From Staphylococcus sp. (GTDB lineage: Bacteria; Bacteroidota; Bacteroidia; Bacteroidales; Muribaculaceae), in assembly GCA_023665865.1 (NCBI GenBank), contig JAMPDC010000001.1, positions 1,133,444-1,197,443 of the forward strand: 64,000 nucleotides of DNA, given 5' to 3'. The notes under the pieces are model-generated. The model saw nothing but the letters and a program-made list of their open reading frames with translations, made no database searches and had not been told where the DNA came from. Below, piece by piece: positions 39,302-46,829 of this stretch. The translations under genes and the position numbers were made by a program. Positions within the stretch are counted from its first letter, which is position 1. Each line of letters starts with the position of its first letter.

Positions 39302-40246
39302 ATGAACCTGATTGAGCAATTTCTTGAATATCTCCGTCTGGAGCTTAACTACTCACGGCTGACAGTCGACGCCTACGGTGCCGATCTGAAAGCCTGGGCA
39401 GAGTTTGCGACCGACGGGCGTCCGGGAGAGCTCGATCCGATGAGCGTCACCACGTCCGACCTGCGACTGTGGATAGGCTCGCTCGCGGCTGAGAAATGCG
39501 GCCCGCGCACCATAAGGCGCAAGGCCTCGGCCCTGCGGTCGTTTTTCCGCTTCCTGATGAGGCGCCACGGCCTCGCCTCCAACCCGGCTTCGGGGCTGAC
39601 GCTCGCCAAGGTGCCGAAAGATCTCCCCGTCTATATCCGTCCGGAGGACACGGCGAGGATTCTCGACGAGGAGAGCGGTGAGGCAGGAGAGTTTCGCAGT
39701 GTCAGAGACAGGTTGATAGTTGATCTGCTCTATTCGACCGGCATGCGCTGCTCGGAACTCGTCGGGCTGCTTGATGTCGACGTAGATACCGTCAAGGGTG
39801 AACTAAAAGTGCTCGGAAAGCGTAATAAAGAAAGAATAATCCCAATCGGCCCGGAGCTGATGGAGTCGATCGACGCCTACCGCAGTCTCCGAGACTCGTC
39901 GCCCTCCACCTCTATCTCTCTCTCCGACCCGACAGCCCCGCTCATGGTGCGGGAGGACGGGCAGCCTCTCTACCGGCGTTTGGTCTACACGGTGGTCCAC
40001 CGTGCTCTTGCCGAGGGAAATGTCCATGCCGCGCGGTTGAGTCCGCACGTGTTGCGCCACTCATTTGCGACCGACATGCTCAATTCGGGCGCTCCGATCA
40101 GTTCGGTGCAGCAGCTACTCGGCCACAGCTCCCTGGCCTCGACGCAGATCTATACTCACGTCACCTACAGTGAACTTAAACATAATTACCAACTCGCACA
40201 CCCACGTGCCTTAAAAAAAGGAGGAACAAATGGAACTCAACATTAA
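39302..40246 (+). CDS. xerC: Tyrosine recombinase of the XerC/XerD family
   Basis: About 314 residues from the ATG at 39302 (a TTG at 39254 is in frame but precedes the domain). The N-terminal SAM-like core-binding domain is followed by the catalytic domain with Arg in TGMRCSELVGL, HVLRHSFATDM and LLGHSSLASTQIYTH: the R-H-R-H-Y set is complete. Size and position ahead of hpf match the Bacteroidales chromosomal Xer protein that resolves chromosome dimers at dif, rather than an integrase of a mobile element. XerC versus XerD cannot be decided here. Its last 17 bp overlap hpf. Confidence 0.85.
   Translation: MNLIEQFLEYLRLELNYSRLTVDAYGADLKAWAEFATDGRPGELDPMSVTTSDLRLWIGSLAAEKCGPRTIRRKASALRSFFRFLMRRHGLASNPASGLTLAKVPKDLPVYIRPEDTARILDEESGEAGEFRSVRDRLIVDLLYSTGMRCSELVGLLDVDVDTVKGELKVLGKRNKERIIPIGPELMESIDAYRSLRDSSPSTSISLSDPTAPLMVREDGQPLYRRLVYTVVHRALAEGNVHAARLSPHVLRHSFATDMLNSGAPISSVQQLLGHSSLASTQIYTHVTYSELKHNYQLAHPRALKKGGTNGTQH
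40215..40232 (+). promoter_or_regulatory. Strong Shine-Dalgarno site before hpf
   Basis: AGGAGG, six bases before the ATG at 40230, sits inside the end of the recombinase gene. Such perfect sites are rare in Bacteroidota, where anti-SD pairing is generally weak, so it stands out from the other starts in the window. Confidence 0.6.
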
Positions 40247-40523
40247 AGCCATCCACTTCGACATCAGCGAAAAACTCACTTCCTTCATCAACAAGAAAAT
40301 AGATAAGTTGACCCGCCGTTATCCCGATGTGATGAGTGCTGAAATCTCCCTCAAGGTCGTCAAACCGGAGAGTGCTCTCAACAAGCAGGCCATCGTCAGC
40401 CTTAATGTCCCGCAGGAGCCCGATCTCGTAGCCGACAAGACTGCCGATACTTTTGAGGAGGCTATCGACCTCTGCATCGAGGCTCTCGACAAGCAGCTCG
40501 AAAAAATCAAGAATAAAAAGTAA
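40230..40523 (+). CDS. hpf: Ribosome hibernation-promoting factor (short HPF/RaiA type)
   Basis: A 97-residue protein of the YfiA/RaiA family, which binds the ribosome's decoding region and silences it in slow growth. The start IKAIHFDISEKLTSFINKK and the ADKTADTFEEAIDLCIEALDKQLEKIK closing helix are typical. The long-form dimerisation domain is absent. It overlaps the Xer gene by 17 bp; the Xer-hpf order is common in Bacteroidales, but the tRNA/tuf cluster often found after it is not present here. Confidence 0.92.
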   Translation: MELNIKAIHFDISEKLTSFINKKIDKLTRRYPDVMSAEISLKVVKPESALNKQAIVSLNVPQEPDLVADKTADTFEEAIDLCIEALDKQLEKIKNKK

Positions 40524-40564
40524 GCATCAGGCGTCAAGCATACAATACGCACACTGAACGCACA

Positions 40565-40619
40565 GCGCGCCGCGTCACACAGATGGATTTTAAACCGGAA
40601 AACATGTGGCGTGGCGCGC
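40565..40619 (+). terminator. GC-rich terminator after hpf
   Basis: GCGCGCCGCGTCAC at 40565-40578 pairs with GTGGCGTGGCGCGC at 40606-40619 over 14 bp, including two G-T pairs, followed by TTATTT. It closes the Xer-hpf transcript. Confidence 0.7.
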
Positions 40620-40657
40620 CTTATTTCATAAATACCCTCCCGAGAGATAGGTAATGG

Positions 40658-40688
40658 TTGCAAGATTTCAGAATAATTTGTAATTTTG
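40658..40688 (+). promoter_or_regulatory. dapA promoter
   Basis: TTGC at 40658-40661 and TAATTTTG at 40681-40688 are 19 bp apart, a clean Bacteroidales promoter. The leader to the ATG at 40772 is about 77 nt and AT-rich, with no riboswitch fold that I could recognise. Confidence 0.75.
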
Positions 40689-40771
40689 CAGCTATATTAT
40701 CGGTTTCCATAGGAAATTATCGCTTAATCGAGCAAAATACTGACACATTATAATATAAACAGATACTTTTT

Positions 40772-41659
40772 ATGTCAACAGAGCACTTACGTGGAATGGG
40801 TGTCGCGCTTACCACACCTTTTCTCGAGAACGGAGAAATAGACTATCCCACGCTCGACATGCATCTCGACTATCTCATTGACGGGCATACAGACTACATT
40901 GTGGCGCTGGGAACTACGGCTGAAACCCCCACACTGACGTCGGATGAGAAGCATCAGCTGGCCGTACATATCCTTGATTACGTCGGCCACCGCTGTCCGG
41001 TGGTCATAGGCATGGGCGGAAATTCGACAGGTGCTCTCGTCAAGGAACTGAAGGAGACGGAGCGTCTCGGAGAGTTTGATGCCATCCTTTCGGTCGTCCC
41101 CTACTACAACAAGCCTACACAGGAGGGCATGTATCGCCATTTCAGCGAGATAGCCAAGGCTTCGCCTATCCCTGTGATCCTCTATAACATTCCCGGCCGC
41201 ACCGGTGTCAACATGAACACTGACACTATCATCCGTCTGGCCAAGGAGTTTCCCGGCAAGATCATCGGCATCAAGGAGGCGAGTGGCAACATGCAGCAGG
41301 CCCAGGAGGTGATCACCCGCCGTCCGGAGGGGTTTCTCGTCATCTCCGGCGACGATTCGCTTGCCCACAGCATGATCCGCATCGGTGGCGACGGCGTCAT
41401 CTCGGTGCTCGGCAACGCTTATCCCTCGCAGTTTGCCGACATGATCCACCGCAGCATGACCGATGAGACTCCCGAGGGTGCCGCCAAGCTCCACCAGCAG
41501 TTTTCGGCGCTCTACTCTCTGCTCTTCAAGGATGGCAATCCTGCCGGCATCAAGAGTATGCTCCACATACTTTTCCCGCGCTACAAGGAGGTGCTCCGCC
41601 TGCCGCTTGTGCCTGTGACCGACGAGACCCGCCGTGGCCTCGAGGGGGAGAAGCTCTGA
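40772..41659 (+). CDS. dapA: 4-hydroxy-tetrahydrodipicolinate synthase
   Basis: Condenses pyruvate with aspartate semialdehyde in the lysine/diaminopimelate pathway. The 295-residue TIM barrel has LGTTAETPTL (phosphate-like binding loop), the catalytic Tyr in ILYNIPGRTG and the Schiff-base Lys in GIKEASG. Length is normal. It is monocistronic, with its own promoter; a hairpin at 41702-41727 follows. Confidence 0.95.
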   Translation: MSTEHLRGMGVALTTPFLENGEIDYPTLDMHLDYLIDGHTDYIVALGTTAETPTLTSDEKHQLAVHILDYVGHRCPVVIGMGGNSTGALVKELKETERLGEFDAILSVVPYYNKPTQEGMYRHFSEIAKASPIPVILYNIPGRTGVNMNTDTIIRLAKEFPGKIIGIKEASGNMQQAQEVITRRPEGFLVISGDDSLAHSMIRIGGDGVISVLGNAYPSQFADMIHRSMTDETPEGAAKLHQQFSALYSLLFKDGNPAGIKSMLHILFPRYKEVLRLPLVPVTDETRRGLEGEKL

Positions 41660-41691
41660 GGAGTGGAAAAATAAGAAAAATTTCAGAGTCA

Positions 41692-41761
41692 TTTGCATTA
41701 TCGCACCTTTCCGGCCGGGGAGGTGCGTAATTTTGTGTCAGTATTCACCAATTAACTGACA
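41692..41761 (+). promoter_or_regulatory. Amidase promoter sharing a motif with the phage-like pair
   Basis: TAATTTTG at 41728-41735 is the -7 element; 20 bp upstream ends the block TTTG-C-ATTATCGCACC (41692-41707), identical but for one base to that at 23313-23328. CGCACCT (41702-41708) also pairs with AGGTGCG (41721-41727), so the region can fold as the dapA terminator. After the -7 element, TGTCAGT (41736-41742) pairs with ACTGACA (41755-41761), a possible operator or leader hairpin. Confidence 0.65.
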
Positions 41762-41766
41762 AGAAA

Positions 41767-42177
41767 ATGCGAAAAATCAAAGAAATCATCGTGCATTGCA
41801 CGGCCACACCTGCCGGCAGGGAGGTCTCGGTGGCTGAAATTGACAGCTGGCATCGCGCCAGAGGCTTCCGTATGATAGGCTATCACTATGTGGTAGGTCT
41901 GAGGGGAGAAGTGTCGGCAGGGCGTCCCGCCGGGGAGATCGGGGCTCACTGTCTGGGACACAATGCGGGGAGTATCGGGGTGGTCTATGTCGGAGGGCTG
42001 GCGGCTGACGGGAAGACTCCGGCCGACACACGGACTCCGGAGCAGAAGGCGGCTCTGCGTCGGCTCATCGCTGAGCTGCGCGGGCGCTATCCGGGGGCTA
42101 CTGTCCATTCCCACTATGAGTTTGCGGCCAAGGCTTGTCCTTGTTTCGATGCGGGTCGGGAGTACGGCGATGACTGA
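41767..42177 (+). CDS. N-acetylmuramoyl-L-alanine amidase, phage-lysin type
   Basis: A 136-residue enzyme of the T7-lysozyme/PGRP fold that cuts the amide bond between muramic acid and the stem peptide. Zinc ligands are His10 in IIVHCTATP, a His in VHSHYEF (114 or 116) and Cys124 in KACPCFD; GAHCLGHNAGSIGVVYVGG is the substrate-groove block. There is no signal peptide, so the enzyme would be made in the cytoplasm and need lysis, a holin or a secretion route to reach its substrate, as phage endolysins do. Bacteroidales genomes often carry such stand-alone amidases. Its promoter resembles that of the terminase pair. Confidence 0.9.
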   Translation: MRKIKEIIVHCTATPAGREVSVAEIDSWHRARGFRMIGYHYVVGLRGEVSAGRPAGEIGAHCLGHNAGSIGVVYVGGLAADGKTPADTRTPEQKAALRRLIAELRGRYPGATVHSHYEFAAKACPCFDAGREYGDD

Positions 42178-42186
42178 CTAATAAAA

Positions 42187-42216
42187 AAACGGCCTGCCGG
42201 AATCGGCAAGCCGTTT
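42187..42216. terminator. Bidirectional terminator between amidase and inositol-phosphate synthase
   Basis: AAACGGC-C-TGCCG (42187-42199) pairs with CGGCA-A-GCCGTTT (42204-42216) around a GAAT loop with one mismatch. An A-run before and T's after suit termination from both sides for these convergent genes. Confidence 0.85.
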
Positions 42217-42246
42217 GGGATTATCCTTTACAGTATGGGATGAGGA

Positions 42247-43590
42247 TTAGTCGATTTCTTCGTCAGCCTCGTAGCCGCCCATCTCGCGGATAGCGTTCTT
42301 GAGCATGGTGTACTGCTGGAAGAGGTGGTTGACGGGCACTTCACCCTTGGTGTAGTCGTGCATCGGGCTCTTGAGGAAGAAGCTGAGGAAGCGCTGGATG
42401 CCGTGGCGGCCTGCGCGGGCGGCGAGGTCGCTAAGAAGCACGAGGTCGAGGCAGAGGGGAGCGGCGAGGATAGAGTCGCGGCAGAGGAAGTTGATCTTGA
42501 TCTGCATGGGATAGCCCATCCAGCCGAAGATGTCGATGTTGTCCCAGCCTTCTTTGCTGTCGTTGCGCGGGGGATAGTAGTTGATGCGCACTTTGTGGTA
42601 GTAGCCCTGGTGGCCGCCTTCTTCAGCACCGCCGCAGTTGGCGTTGTAGAGGTCGGGCTGGTCTTCGGGGACGAGGATTGACTCGAGGGTTGAAAGTTTT
42701 GACACTTCCTTGGTGCGGAAGTTGGCGGGTTCGTCAAGCACGAGACCGTCGCGGTTGCCGAGGATGTTGGTTGAGAACCAGCCGTTGAGGCCGAGGCAGC
42801 GGGTGCCGATGATGGGGGCGAAGCCTGACTTCACGAGAGTCTGGCCGGTCTTGAAGTCCTTGCCTGAGATGGGCATGCCGGTCTTCTCGCTGAGTTCCCA
42901 CATTGCGGGGATGTCAACGGTGGTGTTGGGGGCACCCATGATGAAGGGAGCGCCTTCCTGGAGTGCTGCGTAAGCGTAGCACATAGAGGGAGCGATGTGC
43001 TCTTTGTCGTCGGCTTTCATAGCGGCCTCGAGGGCTTCGAGAGTGCCGTGGATTTTCTCGTCAACGGGAACGTAGACTTCGGTAGAAGCTGCCCAGAGGA
43101 CTACGACGCGGTCAACACCTTTTTCTTTCTTGAAGTTGCGGATGTCTTCGCGGAGCTGCTCGACCATTTCCCAACGGGTCTTGTCGCCCATTGTGTTGTC
43201 GCCGTCGAGGCGCTTTGCGTAGTTCTTGTCGAAAGCGGCCTTCATGGGGACGATCTGCTCGAGCTCGTCCTTTACGGGTTCGATATCTTTTTCCTGAAGA
43301 ACCTCGGCGTATTTAGCGCTCTGGTATGCGTTGGCGGGATAAACGTCCCATGCGCCGAAGACGATGTCCTTGAGATCGGCCATAGGAACGATGTCCTTGT
43401 AGTGGAGATATTTTTTGTCTGCGCCTTTACCTACGCGGATTTTGTCATATTGAGTCATTGAGCCGACGGGCTTTGCGAGACCTTTGCGGGCCATGAGGAC
43501 ACCGGTCATGAAGGTGGAGGTTACTGCTCCAAGTCCTACTACGAGTACGCCAAGCTTACCGTTGGCGGGTTTTACAGTAGATGTAGCCAT
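42247..43590 (-). CDS. Inositol-3-phosphate synthase
   Basis: A 447-residue myo-inositol-1-phosphate synthase, which turns glucose 6-phosphate into inositol phosphate using NAD. The Rossmann start GVLVVGLGAVTST, the GAPNTTVDIPAM segment and the GGAEEGGHQG stretch fit the prokaryotic branch. In Bacteroides this enzyme feeds inositol phospholipid and phosphoinositol-sphingolipid synthesis from a small cluster; none of the lipid-transfer partners is next to it here. A leader of about 100 nt precedes the ATG. Confidence 0.92.
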   Translation of the reverse strand: MATSTVKPANGKLGVLVVGLGAVTSTFMTGVLMARKGLAKPVGSMTQYDKIRVGKGADKKYLHYKDIVPMADLKDIVFGAWDVYPANAYQSAKYAEVLQEKDIEPVKDELEQIVPMKAAFDKNYAKRLDGDNTMGDKTRWEMVEQLREDIRNFKKEKGVDRVVVLWAASTEVYVPVDEKIHGTLEALEAAMKADDKEHIAPSMCYAYAALQEGAPFIMGAPNTTVDIPAMWELSEKTGMPISGKDFKTGQTLVKSGFAPIIGTRCLGLNGWFSTNILGNRDGLVLDEPANFRTKEVSKLSTLESILVPEDQPDLYNANCGGAEEGGHQGYYHKVRINYYPPRNDSKEGWDNIDIFGWMGYPMQIKINFLCRDSILAAPLCLDLVLLSDLAARAGRHGIQRFLSFFLKSPMHDYTKGEVPVNHLFQQYTMLKNAIREMGGYEADEEID

Positions 43591-43906
43591 GATTGTTGCT
43601 TACTAATGTAATTTTTTAAGGTTATATTTATTTGTTATATATTTGCTTAGGTGTTTTAGTGTGTAACATTGACACACATTTATTAACGAGCCCCCAAAAG
43701 TACAGCTATTTTTTCTAATGTGAAATAATTTTTATTTAAAAAATCTCGCTTTAATGCTAAAATTAGTAAATGTGGCGCGTGATTAGTGAATTGTAGTTAA
43801 AATATGGCTGTTTTAGCTTGTGATTTGTGAATAAATGCAAATCGGCCCGACGGATTTGTCGGGCCGATTCAGTTTATGTGGAGGGGACAGTTGAGTCAAG
43901 GGGTTG
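43591..43906 (-). other. Intergenic gap: inositol-phosphate synthase promoter and korB terminator
   Basis: No gene is seen in these 316 bp. On the minus strand TACTTTTG (43695-43702) is a good -7 element for the inositol-phosphate synthase gene, with only a poor TTTC at the -33 position. The part nearer korB holds that operon's terminator. The remainder is AT-rich without further recognisable structure. Confidence 0.55.
43840..43869 (-). terminator. Terminator after korB
   Basis: GTCGGGCCGATT and AATCGGCCCGAC (43858-43869 and 43840-43851) form a perfect 12-bp stem with a 6-nt loop; on the minus strand it is followed by TTTGCATTTATT. It ends the korA-korB transcript. Confidence 0.8.
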
Positions 43907-44920
43907 TCATTCAACAGTCCAGGTTTCTCCGGCGAGCACCATGTCGCGGAGGGAACCGAAGTTTTTGCGTGAGCGGACTTCGGCAACCTGCTCTTCGACA
44001 GCCTGGTCGTAGACGGGGGAGTCGACGTCGCGGATCACACCGAGTGCGAGCGGGAGATCGTGGCCGTCCATCATTGCGAGCTGCTGGTGGAGGAAGTTGG
44101 ATGGAGTGTGGGCGTCATGGACGAGGACGTCGTCGATGGTGTAGCCGTCTTCTCCGACTTTGACAGCCTTGAGGAGGAAGCCGTCGCGGACGAGACCCAT
44201 CTCCTTGTCCTTGCCGAAGAGCATCTTCTCGCCGTGGACGAGGTGGATGGTGCGCTCTGCGCGGTGTTCCTTGTCGGTGATGAAGTTGTGGATGCCGTTG
44301 TTGAAGATGACGCAGTTCTGGAGCACTTCGACTACGGATGCACCCTTGTGGAGGGCGGCTGCGACGAGGACTTCCTGTGAGATCTGGAGCTCTACGTCGA
44401 TGCTGCGGGCGAAGAAGTTGCCGCGTGCGCCGAAGACGAGTTCAGCGGGGATGAAGGGATCCTCGGTTGTGCCGTAAGGGGATGACTTCGATACGAATCC
44501 GCGGTCGCTGGTGGGTGAATACTGACCCTTTGTGAGACCGTAGATCTTGTTGTTGAAGAGGATCATGTTGATGTCGACGTTGCGGCGGACTGCGTGGATG
44601 AAGTGGTTGCCACCGATTGCGAGGCCGTCACCGTCGCCTGAGATCTGCCATACGGTCATGTCGGGGCGGGCTACCTTGAAGCCGGTAGCGATCGCAGCGG
44701 CGCGGCCATGGATGGTGTGGAAGCCGTAGGTGTTCATGTAGTACGGTAGACGGGAGCTACAGCCGATGCCGGAGATGACGGCGGTCATGTGGGGAGGCAC
44801 ACCTACAGTGGCCATTGCCTTGTGGAGTGTATTGAGGATGGCGTGGTCACCGCAACCGGGACACCAGCGCACTGATTGATTGCTCTTATAGTTGGCGGGG
44901 GTAAACTGTGTCTGTTCCAT
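43907..44920 (-). CDS. korB: 2-oxoglutarate:ferredoxin oxidoreductase beta subunit
   Basis: A 337-residue thiamine-diphosphate-binding subunit. WCPGCGDHAIL near the N-terminus and the TPP/Mg motif SGDGDGLAIGGNH (about residues 94-106) followed by NNKIYGLTKGQYSPTS identify the KorB/PorB family; this last stretch is typical of the 2-oxoglutarate type. With KorA it decarboxylates a 2-oxoacid to the acyl-CoA and passes electrons to ferredoxin. It begins only 4 bp after korA ends. Confidence 0.92.
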   Translation of the reverse strand: MEQTQFTPANYKSNQSVRWCPGCGDHAILNTLHKAMATVGVPPHMTAVISGIGCSSRLPYYMNTYGFHTIHGRAAAIATGFKVARPDMTVWQISGDGDGLAIGGNHFIHAVRRNVDINMILFNNKIYGLTKGQYSPTSDRGFVSKSSPYGTTEDPFIPAELVFGARGNFFARSIDVELQISQEVLVAAALHKGASVVEVLQNCVIFNNGIHNFITDKEHRAERTIHLVHGEKMLFGKDKEMGLVRDGFLLKAVKVGEDGYTIDDVLVHDAHTPSNFLHQQLAMMDGHDLPLALGVIRDVDSPVYDQAVEEQVAEVRSRKNFGSLRDMVLAGETWTVE

Positions 44921-44924
44921 GATA

Positions 44925-46775
44925 TTATTTGTCCTCCATGATTTTGGTTACACCATTGACTACTTCGCTCACGAGGAAGGGCTGGCCCTGGATCTTGTTG
45001 ATGCGTTTGATGTTGAGATCGGGGTGTTTGGCCTGGAGATAGTCGGCAAACATTCCTGTGTTGAGCTCTGCTACGATCACTGTCTTGTAGCCGCTGAGCA
45101 CTTCGTGGGTGTTGGCGGGAAGCGGGTTGATGTAGTTGAAGTGGGCGAAGGCCACGGGTTTGCCTTCAGCGCAGAGTTCGGTGGCAGCGGTGCGGAGATG
45201 ACCGTATGTGCCACCCCAGCCTACGAGGATTGTGTCGGCACCTTTTGGATCGAGGACTTCGAGAGCAGGGATGTTGTTGGCGATGCGTGCGATCTTCTCG
45301 CGGCGTGCATGGACCATCTTCTCATGGTTGATGGGGTCGGTGGAGATAGCTCCTGTGTTGAAGTCTTTTTCGAGACCACCGACGCGGTGTGCTGCACCTT
45401 TTGTGCCGGGGATTGCCCAGTAGCGCACCATGTTTTCGTCTTTGCGGCTGTAGGGCTGCCATGCGGCGTCGACCTTCTCAGGGGCGAGCAGCGGGGGATG
45501 GATTTCGGGGAGCTCGTTGGCTTCGGGGACGCGCCATGCGCTGGAGCCGTTGCCGATGAAGGCGTCGGTGAGGAGGATGACGGGTGTCATGTGTTCCATG
45601 GCGATGCGTGCTGCCTCAAAGGCCATGGTGAAGCAGTCGGTCGGGGTTGAGGCGGCTACGACTGCGAGGGGCGACTCGCCGTTGCGTCCGTAGAGTGCCT
45701 GCATGAGGTCGGTCTGTTCGGTCTTGGTGGGGAGGCCGGTGGAGGGGCCGCCACGCTGCACGTCGACAACTACCAAGGGGAGCTCGGCGATGACAGCGAG
45801 ACCGATACCTTCGCTCTTGAGGGCGAGGCCGGGACCTGAGGTTGAGGTGACTGCGAGGTGGCCTGCGAAAGATGCACCGATGGCCGAGCAGACGCCTGCG
45901 ATTTCGTCTTCCATCTGGACGGCTTTGACTCCGAGGTCCTTGCGCTTGGCGAGCTCCTGGAGGATGTCGGTGGCGGGAGTGATGGGGTAGCTGCCGAGGA
46001 AGAGGGGGCGTCCGCTCTTCTCAGAGGCTGCGATGAGGCCCCATGCAGTGGCCGTGTTGCCGTTGATGTCGGTGTAGACGCCGGGGACAGCCTCTTCGGT
46101 CTCGATGCGGTAGGTGCTGACGCTGGCGTGGATATTGTGGCCATAGTTGAAGCCGGCCTCAATGACTTTGGCATTGGCTTCGTAGATGGCGGGTTTCTTG
46201 GCGAATTTGCCCTTGAGCATGCGGAGTGCGCCTTCGAGGGGACGGTCGAAGAGCCAGCAGACGAGGCCGAGGGCGAAGATGTTGCGGCATTTGAGGATGC
46301 TCTTGTTGTCGAGGCCGGAGTCGGCGAGAGCGGCCTTGGTCATGGAGGTGACGGGGACTTCGACCACCTGGGCCTTGATGTCGAGTTCCTTGAATGGATC
46401 GAGGGTCTCGAAGAGTGCTTTCTTGAGATCGGATTCTTTGAAAGAGTCGATGTCGACGATGACGACACCGTTGGGCTTGAGGAATTTGATGTTCTGTTTG
46501 AGGGCGGCGGGGTTCATGGCGATGAGGACGTCGCAGAGGTCACCTGGGGTGTGGACGTCGACACCGACGCTTACCTGGAAGCCTGAGACGCCGCTGAGCG
46601 AGCCTTGGGGGGCGCGTACCTCGGCCGGATAGTCGGGGAAGGTTGACACTTTGTTTCCTAACCCTGCGGATACATTTGTGAAAATGTTGCCTGCAAGCTG
46701 CATGCCGTCGCCGGAGTCGCCGGAGAAGCGCACCACAACTTTGTCGAGGGTCTTGACATTTGTCTTGTCTAACAT
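44925..46775 (-). CDS. korA: 2-oxoglutarate:ferredoxin oxidoreductase alpha subunit (gamma-alpha fusion)
   Basis: A 616-residue fused subunit: an N-terminal gamma domain (about 1-190, with VVVRFSGDSGDGMQLAGNI) joined to the alpha pyrimidine-binding domain (from about 245, GSYPITPATDILQELAK) and the C-terminal transketolase-like part. This fused form with a separate KorB is usual in Bacteroidota. It supplies succinyl-CoA and reduced ferredoxin in anaerobic metabolism. It lies 54 bp downstream of the dihydroorotase gene without a clear promoter, so it may share that transcript. Confidence 0.92.
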   Translation of the reverse strand: MLDKTNVKTLDKVVVRFSGDSGDGMQLAGNIFTNVSAGLGNKVSTFPDYPAEVRAPQGSLSGVSGFQVSVGVDVHTPGDLCDVLIAMNPAALKQNIKFLKPNGVVIVDIDSFKESDLKKALFETLDPFKELDIKAQVVEVPVTSMTKAALADSGLDNKSILKCRNIFALGLVCWLFDRPLEGALRMLKGKFAKKPAIYEANAKVIEAGFNYGHNIHASVSTYRIETEEAVPGVYTDINGNTATAWGLIAASEKSGRPLFLGSYPITPATDILQELAKRKDLGVKAVQMEDEIAGVCSAIGASFAGHLAVTSTSGPGLALKSEGIGLAVIAELPLVVVDVQRGGPSTGLPTKTEQTDLMQALYGRNGESPLAVVAASTPTDCFTMAFEAARIAMEHMTPVILLTDAFIGNGSSAWRVPEANELPEIHPPLLAPEKVDAAWQPYSRKDENMVRYWAIPGTKGAAHRVGGLEKDFNTGAISTDPINHEKMVHARREKIARIANNIPALEVLDPKGADTILVGWGGTYGHLRTAATELCAEGKPVAFAHFNYINPLPANTHEVLSGYKTVIVAELNTGMFADYLQAKHPDLNIKRINKIQGQPFLVSEVVNGVTKIMEDK

Positions 46776-46829
46776 AATGGGGTGAAGGTTTAAGTTACTT
46801 ATATGTTGATCATGGTTGGTTTGAAAAAT

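Noticed and set aside
39302-40246. Tyrosine recombinase considered as integrase of a mobile element linked to the terminase
   Set aside because: Length, overlap with hpf and absence of att-like repeats fit the chromosomal Xer protein; it is also 11 kb from the terminase.
40689-40771. Possible lysine riboswitch in the dapA leader
   Set aside because: The leader is only about 77 nt and AT-rich, too short for a lysine riboswitch, and no conserved core was recognised.
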